Assembly (NCBI GenBank): GCA_003550445.1
Contig: PUKG01000119.1
Location: 1-12,711 of the forward strand
Source of the DNA: Halobacteroidaceae bacterium
GTDB lineage: Bacteria; Bacillota; Halanaerobiia; B1SED10-174
Direction: 5' to 3'
DNA: 12,711 nt
A program made the position numbers and the translations under genes. The notes under the pieces were generated by a model that did no database searches, was not told where the DNA came from, and worked only from the letters and a program-made list of their open reading frames with translations. Below, piece after piece: positions 1-7,143 of this stretch. Within the stretch, counting starts at the first letter, position 1; every line of letters begins with the position of its first letter.

Positions 1-574
1 AAGTATGGATCGGATGGGTCCCTTTGATCCAAGGATTGAAGATACCGATGTTGTCCAGGATCTGATGATTCATGATATAGATATTATGCGTTCAATCCTT
101 ACCCAGGAAGTAAAAGAAATGCAATCCTTTGGGCGAGTTGTCAGGTCTTCCAATGGGCATGTGGATTTTGCTGTTGCCAATTTGTTCCTTGAAGATAACA
201 TAATTGTTTCCCTGACGGCTTCCCGGGTAACCAATAAAAAGGTCCGGAGGCTTACAATTACAACCATGGCAGCTTACATTGAGCTGGATTATCTGGAGAG
301 AAGAATAACCATTTCTCACAAGGGAGGATATGCTTCCCTTGACCATTTTTCCGAGTACCACCAGGAAAATAAGGTTGAAAGGGTTTTTTCTTCAGATGAA
401 GAACCCCTCCGCAATCAGCTTGCCCATTTTATTGGTTGTATTAAAGAAGGGACAAAACCAATAATAACCGGAAATGATGGACTGGAAGCCTTAAAAATCA
501 GTATGAATATCCAGAAAAAAATTAATAAATCCCTAACTGAAAAACAGAACAAAGGGGAGGCTATGACCAGGTGA
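1..574 (+). CDS. Gfo/Idh/MocA-family oxidoreductase, C-terminal part (5' end outside window)
   Basis: This is the C-terminal domain of an NAD(P)-dependent sugar or sugar-nucleotide oxidoreductase. The frame is open from base 2, and the first Met at base 5 lies inside the conserved family stretch (GPFDPRI, then VVQDLMIHDIDIM), so the real start and the Rossmann NAD-binding domain are upstream of the window. The Asp-Leu-Met-Ile-His-Asp block is the segment that places the active-site His in this family. The rest looks like the family's beta-sheet domain, ending with the usual 'GLEALKISMNIQKKI' helix. The stop overlaps the next start by GTGA, so it is translationally coupled to the aminotransferase. 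This pairing resembles WlbA/WbpB (UDP-GlcNAc-uronate 3-dehydrogenase) next to WbpE-type aminotransferases, but that substrate is inferred from the pairing. Family membership is solid; the substrate is not. Confidence 0.88.
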   Translation, partial: SMDRMGPFDPRIEDTDVVQDLMIHDIDIMRSILTQEVKEMQSFGRVVRSSNGHVDFAVANLFLEDNIIVSLTASRVTNKKVRRLTITTMAAYIELDYLERRITISHKGGYASLDHFSEYHQENKVERVFSSDEEPLRNQLAHFIGCIKEGTKPIITGNDGLEALKISMNIQKKINKSLTEKQNKGEAMTR

Positions 575-1668
575 TCCCTGTTGCAAGGCCCCTTATTGGG
601 GCAGAAGAAAATAATGCAATTCGAGAGGTCCTGGAATCGGGAATGTTGGCCGCTGGAGAGCGGGTAAAGAAATTCGAAGAAAAATTCGCCCAGAGAGTGA
701 GGGCCACTGAAGCAATTGCAACTTCATCGGGAACCACGGCTTTACAGGCTTTATTGTTTAGCCTTGAGTTAGGTTCTGGGGACCGGGTTTTAACCACCCC
801 ATTTACTTTTATTGCAACAACTAACTCCATTCTGGGCACCGGCGCACGACCTGTTTTTTCCGATATTGAGCATAGGACCTTTAATCTGGATCCTGAAAAG
901 GCCGAGGAAATTCTTGCCAGGGATAGTTCCATAAAGGCAATTTTACTTGTTCACCTTTATGGTTTACCCTGTAATATGGCTGACTTTGAATACCTTGCTA
1001 AAAAGTACGAAGTTGATTTGCTGGAAGATGCTGCCCAGGCCCACGATGCTAGGTTTGCCGAAAAACCAGTAGGAGCTCTTGGCAGGGCAGGAATTTTTAG
1101 TTTCTACCCAACCAAGAACATGACTACCGGTGAAGGTGGTATGGTTGTGACTTCGGATGAAGTCCTGGCAAAAAAAATTCGCCTTTTTATTAACCACGGT
1201 GCCTCGGAGAGGTATTATCACAAACAGATTGGTTTTAATTACCGCATGACAGAAATGGCGGGGGCAATGGGCTTGATTCAACTTAATCGGTTGACAGAAT
1301 TTCTGGCTTCCAGGAAAGCAAATGCAGAATTTTTTGCTGATAAGTTGGGAATGGTCCCCGAGGTTGAAATTCCTCATGTACCTCCTCAGCATTCCCACGC
1401 TTATAATTTATATACCCTTCGATGTCAGAGAAGGGATGAGTTACAAGAATACCTTAAGGACAGGGATATAGGGACTGGGATTCATTATCCCCGGGGACTT
1501 CATCAGCAACCATATTATAGAGAAATTGGCCTGGGAGAATATTCCCTCCCCGTGACCGAGAAGGCATCTGAAGAAGTTTTATCCATTCCGGTTCATCCAG
1601 GGTTAACAGAAGAAGATCTGGAAAAAATTGCCGAAAATATTCAGAAATTCTATGAAACCAGGAGATAA
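571..1668 (+). CDS. DegT/DnrJ/EryC1/StrS-family PLP-dependent sugar aminotransferase
   Basis: A fold-type I PLP enzyme that transfers an amino group to a keto-sugar nucleotide in the cytoplasm. Its 365 residues are a full length for the family. Visible marks are the N-terminal 'PVARPLIGAEE', the phosphate-contacting 'TSSGTTAL' (51-58), 'TPFTFIAT' (76-83), the cofactor-contacting 'LEDAAQAHDA' (151-160; Asp153, Gln156) and 'FYPTKNMTTGEGG' (178-190) with Lys182 as the expected Schiff-base lysine. The C-terminal 'GIHYPRGLHQQPYY' is also typical. The start is GTG 571: AGGGGAGG at 553-560 is 10 bases upstream. It overlaps the oxidoreductase by 4 bases, so the two probably act in successive steps, oxidation then amination, as WbpB/WbpE do. 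Which sugar and which carbon (C3 or C4) cannot be read from sequence; a C4 aminotransferase using the product of the downstream 4,6-dehydratase is an alternative. Confidence 0.93.
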   Translation: MIPVARPLIGAEENNAIREVLESGMLAAGERVKKFEEKFAQRVRATEAIATSSGTTALQALLFSLELGSGDRVLTTPFTFIATTNSILGTGARPVFSDIEHRTFNLDPEKAEEILARDSSIKAILLVHLYGLPCNMADFEYLAKKYEVDLLEDAAQAHDARFAEKPVGALGRAGIFSFYPTKNMTTGEGGMVVTSDEVLAKKIRLFINHGASERYYHKQIGFNYRMTEMAGAMGLIQLNRLTEFLASRKANAEFFADKLGMVPEVEIPHVPPQHSHAYNLYTLRCQRRDELQEYLKDRDIGTGIHYPRGLHQQPYYREIGLGEYSLPVTEKASEEVLSIPVHPGLTEEDLEKIAENIQKFYETRR

Positions 1669-1704
1669 AGCAGCTAACAAAGTTATATCGGGGGAGTGAG
1701 TTTT

Positions 1705-2967
1705 TTGGAAGAATATGAGATTGATTTACGCCAGTTGTTTTTAAAATTATGGAAGGGTAAATATATTATTCTGGCAGTATTTTCCCTGGCAGTTTTACTG
1801 GCCGCACTTTATTCTTTTGTGATCCTGGACCCGATTTTTGAAAGCCGCGCAATTTTAAGGCTAAATCCCCTTCCCAGCCAGATTCAAAGAGAATTTACTC
1901 TGGATAAAATACAAACTGATCAGGGATATTTCCCCTTAACGGAAAAAATTAATGTGGAGATTGTTAATTTTTCTCGCCATGGTTATTCCTTGTTTTTTTC
2001 CCACCAGAGGGTGATAAGTAATTTGCAATCAAAATTGCAAAATGAACTTGGGAGGGATATTTCCGCAAATCGGTTGATAAAGTCTATTAAAAGGGAAATT
2101 GATGCGGAAAATAGTTTTTTACACCTTACCTTCCAGGATAATGATCCCGATCATGCCCAAGAAATTTTAAATGCCTGGATTGAGGTTTTTAAAAAAGAGG
2201 TTTTCGATCAACTCGTAAGAGAAAACTATAGTAACCTGGAGCAGAAGGAGCTGCAAAAGGAAAGGGCTTACAATCACTATAGTGATTTAAGTCAAAGTCG
2301 GGTTGATTTCTTTAATGAGTTCCCTGTGGATCAGATGAAGACAAGGCTTTCCGAGCTTGAAAAGGACTATTCCATTTATTTAAATGAGCTCCAAAAAGCA
2401 AAAATTGATCTGACCTATTACCAGGAAACCATCAAAATTATCGAATCTTTGGTCGAGGAGGAAGAAGATAACCTGGATCAAATAATACTGGCTTTGGGGG
2501 AAGAGCTTCAAGAACAGTTTTTTCAAAACTTAAAACAACTCGCTCTTGAATTGCAAGAAGTAAGCCCGGTAATGGTATTTCTGCGTCAGCAGGGTATTGA
2601 ACACCGGGTTCAACTGGAGGGGCTTGGAAAACGGATTTCTGGCCTGGAGACCCTTTTGAGAGAAATTGATCAGGAGATTTCCGTTTTAAGAAGTGACATC
2701 AGGAAACTTGAAAAAGAGGAAAAACACCTCGGCCGCCAGTATGAAAGTGCCTGGAAGAATATGCTTAGAACAGAGGAAGAATATTTTGCCCTTTCATTCT
2801 TTTTAGAGAACCTTTCAAATCCAGGGGTAACAGTATTTGAAGAACCAACCCTACGTACGGGAAGGGTTGGTCCAAACCACAGGTTAAACCTTGCTCTTGC
2901 AGGAGTTTTAGGTCTTTTCCTTGGCACCGGTGGACTCCTTTTTTATAATTTTATGCGGGGGGATTAG
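1705..2967 (+). CDS. Wzz-like chain-length determinant protein without cytoplasmic tail
   Basis: An inner-membrane protein of the polysaccharide co-polymerase class, expected to set polymer length. The N-terminus 'EEYEIDLRQLFLKLW' is the standard amphipathic lead-in to TM1 (about 19-40). A long, Glu/Lys-rich, probably coiled-coil periplasmic region follows (about 150-375), then TM2 (about 395-416), preceded by a Pro/Gly-containing segment. Only four residues (MRGD) follow TM2, so it lacks the cytoplasmic tail that would activate a tyrosine kinase. That separates it from the second Wzz-like gene at 5686. I prefer TTG 1705 (420 aa): GGGGGAG at 1689-1695 sits nine bases before it, but abuts the alternative in-frame GTG 1696 (423 aa). 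It follows the aminotransferase after about 36 bases and ends shortly before a terminator-like hairpin. The family call is firm; partner and polymer are unknown. Confidence 0.85.
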   Translation: MEEYEIDLRQLFLKLWKGKYIILAVFSLAVLLAALYSFVILDPIFESRAILRLNPLPSQIQREFTLDKIQTDQGYFPLTEKINVEIVNFSRHGYSLFFSHQRVISNLQSKLQNELGRDISANRLIKSIKREIDAENSFLHLTFQDNDPDHAQEILNAWIEVFKKEVFDQLVRENYSNLEQKELQKERAYNHYSDLSQSRVDFFNEFPVDQMKTRLSELEKDYSIYLNELQKAKIDLTYYQETIKIIESLVEEEEDNLDQIILALGEELQEQFFQNLKQLALELQEVSPVMVFLRQQGIEHRVQLEGLGKRISGLETLLREIDQEISVLRSDIRKLEKEEKHLGRQYESAWKNMLRTEEEYFALSFFLENLSNPGVTVFEEPTLRTGRVGPNHRLNLALAGVLGLFLGTGGLLFYNFMRGD

Positions 2968-3012
2968 CAGGAGAAGTTAGGGGGGCAAATCCAATTTTTT
3001 ACAAAGATACCG

Positions 3013-3043
3013 GGCGGAGAAAAAATAACTCCGCCTTATTTTT
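3013..3043 (+). terminator. Terminator-like hairpin between wzz-like and wzi-like genes
   Basis: GGCGGAG (3013-3019) pairs perfectly with CTCCGCC (3029-3035) around a 9-base A-rich loop, and TTATTTTT follows, which has the form of an intrinsic terminator. It starts 45 bases after the wzz-like stop. Only about 16 bases separate its U-tract from the next start codon, so no promoter fits after it. It may therefore act as a partial terminator or attenuator that lowers expression of the downstream export genes, not as a true operon end. Confidence 0.7.
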
Positions 3044-3059
3044 CGAAAGGATGGGGAAA

Positions 3060-4232
3060 ATGGGCAAAAAAGCAATACTTATTTTTTTAATGCTTGTTCT
3101 TTTTTCCTTTCCTGCTTTGGGAAACCCAATATATTCCACTTGGGAGTTGCTCCCTGCCCAGGTTTCGGGGAGGGTCTGGTCCGGGGTGGAAATTATTCCC
3201 CATAGGGAATTGGTAATGGGGTTTCTCTTTGAAGGTCGTTTGCATTCTCCCGAAGAAAGGGAGATGGGTCTGGATTTATTTTATATGGACTTTCCCCTGG
3301 GGTCAGGGGAAATTCGATTGGGAAAGTTCCGCCCCGCCTGGGAAACGGAGGACTTTTCATCTATAATGCTTTCGGGAAAAGCTCCAGGGATGGTTGGGAT
3401 AAAATTCAGTGGAGAAATTGCGGGCCTTGATTATCAAAGATTTGCTACATGGCTGGATAGTAATCGGGGGCGAATGTTTGGACACAGGTTGGAGATTACC
3501 CCGGTTGATGGGTTTTCTCTTGGCTTAAAAGAGGTTGCCCTTTTTTCCCGTCCTTTTGAGGGAGAATGGGTCTGCTATGTTCCCTTCTATCCGTTATATC
3601 TGACCAAGTACCTCCCGGGATATGAAACCAGCCGCTATGATAACCATAATGTTGGTTTGGACGTAAAATTTAACCTGGATTGGGTCAGGTTATACGGCGA
3701 CCTGCATGTTACCGAGTGGCCTCTGGGGCCGGAGAAAACAAACCCTCCAATTTATGGTTTGCAGATGGGTTTTGTTTTCCCGAAAATACTGGAATCTCCG
3801 TTCACTCTCAAGGGAGAATACCTGAGGACAATGAACTTTTTGTATTCTCACCGCCAGGAAGAAACCTACTACGAGCACCAGGGACGCCTCCTTGGGACCC
3901 ACCTTGGCCCCGATGCTGAAAGCCTTGGGCTTGAGGTTACCTATGACTGGTGTGAATTTTTGGATATCCGGGCCCAGTTCCGCCTTGAGCGTAAGGGAGA
4001 AGGTCAGCCGGGCGATTATTTTTCTGGAGCCCCCGACGCCAGAGAAAACATTTTTATGACCGGGGTGGTGGAGAATCGCCTGGTAACTGGGGGAGGTTTT
4101 TCCTGGCAGGCCAACCCCAGAGTCCTGGTTGATATTTACTTGGAGATGGAATTTTTAGAAAATGCGGACCATGTTGAGGGGGAAAAAGGTTCAAGGACAG
4201 CGGGAACCCTTGGTTTGACCTGGACTTTTTAA
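3060..4232 (+). CDS. Wzi-like outer-membrane beta-barrel protein (capsule assembly family)
   Basis: A predicted secreted outer-membrane barrel of 390 residues. Residues 1-21 form a signal peptide (Lys-rich start, hydrophobic core, 'FPALG' before a likely cut at Gly21/Asn22). The mature part has alternating polar/apolar strands, many aromatic residues, and ends 'GLTWTF' with a terminal Phe, the usual signal for barrel insertion. The stretch 'MFGHRLEITPVDGFSLGLKE' (139-158), with its His-Arg-Leu-Glu motif, and the later 'NHNVGLDVKF' and 'RLYGDLHVTEWP' resemble Wzi proteins. Escherichia coli Wzi is a lectin that holds group 1 capsule on the cell surface; the equivalent role here is inferred. I prefer ATG 3060 over ATG 3051 because AAAGG (3046-3050) is nine bases before 3060 but touches 3051, and 3060 leads straight into the signal peptide. 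Position next to the Wza-like gene supports a surface-export job. An unrelated porin-like barrel is the alternative. Confidence 0.78.
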   Translation: MGKKAILIFLMLVLFSFPALGNPIYSTWELLPAQVSGRVWSGVEIIPHRELVMGFLFEGRLHSPEEREMGLDLFYMDFPLGSGEIRLGKFRPAWETEDFSSIMLSGKAPGMVGIKFSGEIAGLDYQRFATWLDSNRGRMFGHRLEITPVDGFSLGLKEVALFSRPFEGEWVCYVPFYPLYLTKYLPGYETSRYDNHNVGLDVKFNLDWVRLYGDLHVTEWPLGPEKTNPPIYGLQMGFVFPKILESPFTLKGEYLRTMNFLYSHRQEETYYEHQGRLLGTHLGPDAESLGLEVTYDWCEFLDIRAQFRLERKGEGQPGDYFSGAPDARENIFMTGVVENRLVTGGGFSWQANPRVLVDIYLEMEFLENADHVEGEKGSRTAGTLGLTWTF

Positions 4233-4310
4233 GGGGGAAAGTTTGATTTTTTATACTTTTTTAGTAGGAAAATTTCTTTTTATCCCGAATTTTTTTTAGA
4301 GAAATATTTT

Positions 4311-4317
4311 AGGAGGT
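4311..4317 (+). promoter_or_regulatory. Strong ribosome binding site deciding GTG start at 4325
   Basis: AGGAGGT matches the anti-Shine-Dalgarno sequence almost fully and lies eight bases before GTG 4325. It fixes a GTG start for the export protein and gives a mature-looking signal peptide. The 92-base gap before the gene is T-rich and shows no hairpin or clear promoter. Confidence 0.8.
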
Positions 4318-4324
4318 ACTACCA

Positions 4325-5674
4325 GTGAAAAGAACAGTTTCCATCTTTTTATTCTTTTTTCTGGTTTTTGCTCTCAGTGGTGAAAGCGGTGCTGATTACC
4401 GGCTTGCTGTAGACGATCAACTGGAGATATCGGTATGGGGTCATCCGGACCTGAGCAAAAGCCTGATAATTGATCCTGATGGTCGGATCAGCCTGCCTTT
4501 AATTGGGGAAGTTCAGGCTGAAGGACTGGCAGTTCGAGAGCTAACAGAAAGCATTGAGAAAAAATTAAGTAAATACATTAAAGAACCCCGGGTTAGTGTT
4601 TCCCTCCGGGGGTATCGTCGTGAAGAGATAATGGTTATGGGAAAAGTTAAGAACCCGGGAACCTTTAAGCTACAAGGGGGAGGTGGGCTACTTGAAGCCC
4701 TTTCTTCTGCGGGGGGCCCTCTGGACAATGCTGACTTAAAAGGAGTCATTGTCAGCAGGGATTATGAAACCCTTGAAGTAAATGTGGAAAGTTTGCTGCG
4801 GGGTAATAACCCCGGGGAAAATGTCTCACTACAGGCCGGAGACGTTGTCTATGTTCCTGACAGGTTTTTTGAGGTAACCATTCTTGGTGAGGTGAAAAAT
4901 CCTGGTCGATACCGGGTAGAGAGCGGACTGCGAATGAGTGATCTACTTGCAAAGGCCGGGGGACCTTTGGATTCTGCAGCTCCCAGGGTTAACCTGGATA
5001 GCGGTGACAATATGAATTCTGTCTACCTTGATGATGTCCTGGATGGGAAGGATAATCCCGAGCTGCATGCAGGAGATAGTGTTTACCTTGGTTCAACCAG
5101 GTATGAAGTTACGATCCTTGGTGAAATTAACAATCCGGGAAGTTACCGTTTGGATGAAGAAATGCGTTTAAGCGAACTTCTTGCCCGTGCAGGAGGAGTT
5201 ACTGAAAAAGCTCGGCGAGAAAAGGGAACCCTGGTTCGAGGAGATGAGGAAATTAGCTTTCACCTGGGAAATGTCCTCCAGGGCGAAGGCCGTGAAGAAG
5301 ATCACGTCCTGCAAAAAGGTGATCAGGTTTTTATAGGGGAAGCAGTTTATCAGGTCTTAATCCTGGGAGAAGTCCGCCGTCCCGGAGCCTACCCCTGGCG
5401 GGAAAACATGAGAATTGCAGAACTTCTTGTTCAGGCGGGAAGTTATGAAGACCGGGGAGATATTAGTGAAATTGCGATTCTTAGAGATGAGGATGAAATG
5501 CTTACAGTAGACCTTGGAAAATATTTCTATGGAAAAGCCAGGGAAGAAAATATTCCCCTACAGCCCGGAGATGTTGTAGTGGTAAAGGAAGTCGGAACCT
5601 TTGATTGGGAACAGCTATTTTTCTTCGTGGGTGGATTAAGAACAATTAAAGACTTCCTTGGAATCAGCTGGTAG
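4325..5674 (+). CDS. Wza-like polysaccharide export protein with four tandem SLBB domains
   Basis: A secreted 449-residue export protein. Residues 1-23 are a signal peptide. The polysaccharide-export domain follows (about 24-97: 'YRLAVDDQLEISVWGHPDLS', 'DGRISLPLIGEVQAEGL'). Four SLBB repeats then occur at about 101-179, 182-256, 259-337 and 341-420, each opening with a Gly-x-(Val/Ile)-x-x-Pro-Gly motif (106-112, 188-194, 266-272, 348-354) and closing with 'GD.V.(V/I)'. The C-terminal 427-449 is aromatic and hydrophobic and could be the membrane-inserting helix, as in Wza. Two features differ from Escherichia coli Wza: there are four SLBB domains where Wza has fewer, and there is no Cys at all, so it cannot be a lipoprotein. 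The gene ends 11 bases before the kinase adaptor, which suggests a shared transcript and a joint export complex. Role in crossing the periplasm and outer membrane is inferred from family and context. Confidence 0.9.
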   Translation: MKRTVSIFLFFFLVFALSGESGADYRLAVDDQLEISVWGHPDLSKSLIIDPDGRISLPLIGEVQAEGLAVRELTESIEKKLSKYIKEPRVSVSLRGYRREEIMVMGKVKNPGTFKLQGGGGLLEALSSAGGPLDNADLKGVIVSRDYETLEVNVESLLRGNNPGENVSLQAGDVVYVPDRFFEVTILGEVKNPGRYRVESGLRMSDLLAKAGGPLDSAAPRVNLDSGDNMNSVYLDDVLDGKDNPELHAGDSVYLGSTRYEVTILGEINNPGSYRLDEEMRLSELLARAGGVTEKARREKGTLVRGDEEISFHLGNVLQGEGREEDHVLQKGDQVFIGEAVYQVLILGEVRRPGAYPWRENMRIAELLVQAGSYEDRGDISEIAILRDEDEMLTVDLGKYFYGKAREENIPLQPGDVVVVKEVGTFDWEQLFFFVGGLRTIKDFLGISW

Positions 5675-5685
5675 GGGGTGTTGGA

Positions 5686-7143
5686 ATGTCTAATGTAGAA
5701 CAGGAAATGGAAATTGATTTAAGGGAACTAATTGGCATAATCTGGCGCCGCAAGTGGATTATTATACTTTTCTTTCTGGTTGCAGTGGTTGCAAGTTATT
5801 TAATCAGCGGCCAGATGACAAGAATTTATGAAACATCTACCCTTGTCCTGGTTCAGGAAGAAGGGGGAATGGAAGAATTATTTGCCGACCGGTTTTCCCC
5901 CTATGGTCCCGGAACAAACCTGGTTGCAACATATACTGAAATGCTTCGAAGCCGCCATATTTTGGACCAGGTAATTAAGCGGATGGAAATGGTAGATGAA
6001 GAAGGAGAGCCCCTTACCGCTAGAGCGATTCGAAATAATATAAGTATTCGTAAAGAGGGAGATACAAACCTTATTACAATTACAGCTACATATTCGGACC
6101 CTGAAATTGCCAGAGATCTTGCGAATACTGTTGTTGAGGTTTTTCAAGAAGAAAATGAGCGGATGAATAGAGCCCAACTTAGGGCAGCAGCAGAGTTTAT
6201 TGAAGAACAGCTGATAATAACTGAAGGACAACTGGCTGAGCAGGAAAGAAGATTACTTGAATTTAAAACCAATGAAGGAGTGGCCTTTCCCAGGGAGCAA
6301 GCCCAGGCGACCCTGGAGACACTTCTTGAACTTGAAAAAGACCGGGCCCAGCATTTAATTCAAAATGATTTTTCCCAGGCCCGGCTTGGTGAGTTGAGGA
6401 ATCAAATTACCGCTCAGGATGAAGAGATTATATCCTCCCGGACAATAAGCGAAAATCCACAGGTAAGGGAATACCGATCCAAGCTTTCGGACCTGGAGAT
6501 TGAGTTGACGGGTCTCAGGGAAACATATACCGATGAATACCCCAAGGTTAAAGAGTTGCTTTCACAGGTTGAAGAAATTGAAAACCGCCTTGGGAATGCA
6601 GTGGGTGAGATTACGAGCTCAAGAACCGAATCACAAAATCCATTATTCCGGTCCCTGGAAGAAGAAATAATCCGCTTGGAAACAGAAATGCTTGCAGGAG
6701 ATTCTCGCCTGGAGGCACTGGATTATCATATTGAAAGAATTTCCGAAGAATTACAGACCCTTCCCCAGAAGGAAATGGAGCTGGTAGGACTGGAAAGGGA
6801 TGCTAAGGTTTCGGAAAACCTATACCTGATGTTAATGGAGAGGAAATCGGAGATTCAGATACAGGAAGCCATGCAGCAGGCTGATATTGAGGTTGTAGAT
6901 CCGGCGGTCTCTGATGATAGGCCAATCAGGCCTCGAACCCAGTTAAATATGGCTCTTGCAGGAGTCCTGGCTATCTTTGCGGGACTGGGATTAATATTCC
7001 TCCTTGAATTTCTTGATACGACAGTAAAAACCGACCGGGATATTGAAAAAATTACTGGCCTTCCAGTTCTGGGTATAATTCCCGATACTGAAAGAGAGCA
7101 AAAAAACCGTCGGGGAAAAGGAGGGGGAGAAGAGGATGCGTAA
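5686..7143 (+). CDS. Wzz/GNVR-type kinase adaptor (CapA/YwqC-like) chain-length protein
   Basis: An inner-membrane co-polymerase and activator for the tyrosine kinase encoded next. The 485 residues hold an N-terminal 'EIDLRELIGIIWRRKW' lead-in, TM1 (about 24-40), a Wzz domain, a long coiled coil (about 160-350), the GNVR-like 'LPQKEMELVGLERDAKVSENLY' region starting at 359, a Pro-rich 'DRPIRPRTQLN' before TM2 (about 421-440), and a cytoplasmic tail of about 45 residues containing 'TDRDIEKITGLPVLGIIPD'. That tail is the part known to bind and activate the kinase in split Gram-positive systems such as CapA1/CapB2 and YwqC/YwqD. ATG 5686 follows AGGGGGTG by about six bases. The last 8 bases overlap the kinase gene (ATGCGTAA), consistent with 1:1 production. 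Within the coiled coil an SSRT-x-S-x-NP motif appears twice, at 250-258 and 311-319. Confidence 0.93.
   Translation: MSNVEQEMEIDLRELIGIIWRRKWIIILFFLVAVVASYLISGQMTRIYETSTLVLVQEEGGMEELFADRFSPYGPGTNLVATYTEMLRSRHILDQVIKRMEMVDEEGEPLTARAIRNNISIRKEGDTNLITITATYSDPEIARDLANTVVEVFQEENERMNRAQLRAAAEFIEEQLIITEGQLAEQERRLLEFKTNEGVAFPREQAQATLETLLELEKDRAQHLIQNDFSQARLGELRNQITAQDEEIISSRTISENPQVREYRSKLSDLEIELTGLRETYTDEYPKVKELLSQVEEIENRLGNAVGEITSSRTESQNPLFRSLEEEIIRLETEMLAGDSRLEALDYHIERISEELQTLPQKEMELVGLERDAKVSENLYLMLMERKSEIQIQEAMQQADIEVVDPAVSDDRPIRPRTQLNMALAGVLAIFAGLGLIFLLEFLDTTVKTDRDIEKITGLPVLGIIPDTEREQKNRRGKGGGEEDA

Noticed and set aside
964..1398. Long open frame on the minus strand inside the aminotransferase gene
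   Set aside because: It lies wholly within a well-supported gene, shows no family motif, and all other genes here are on the + strand. Other minus-strand frames in the window were dismissed for the same reason.
3680..3919. Second + strand frame inside the Wzi-like gene
   Set aside because: It has no ribosome binding site or recognisable domain, and is a shadow of the barrel gene.
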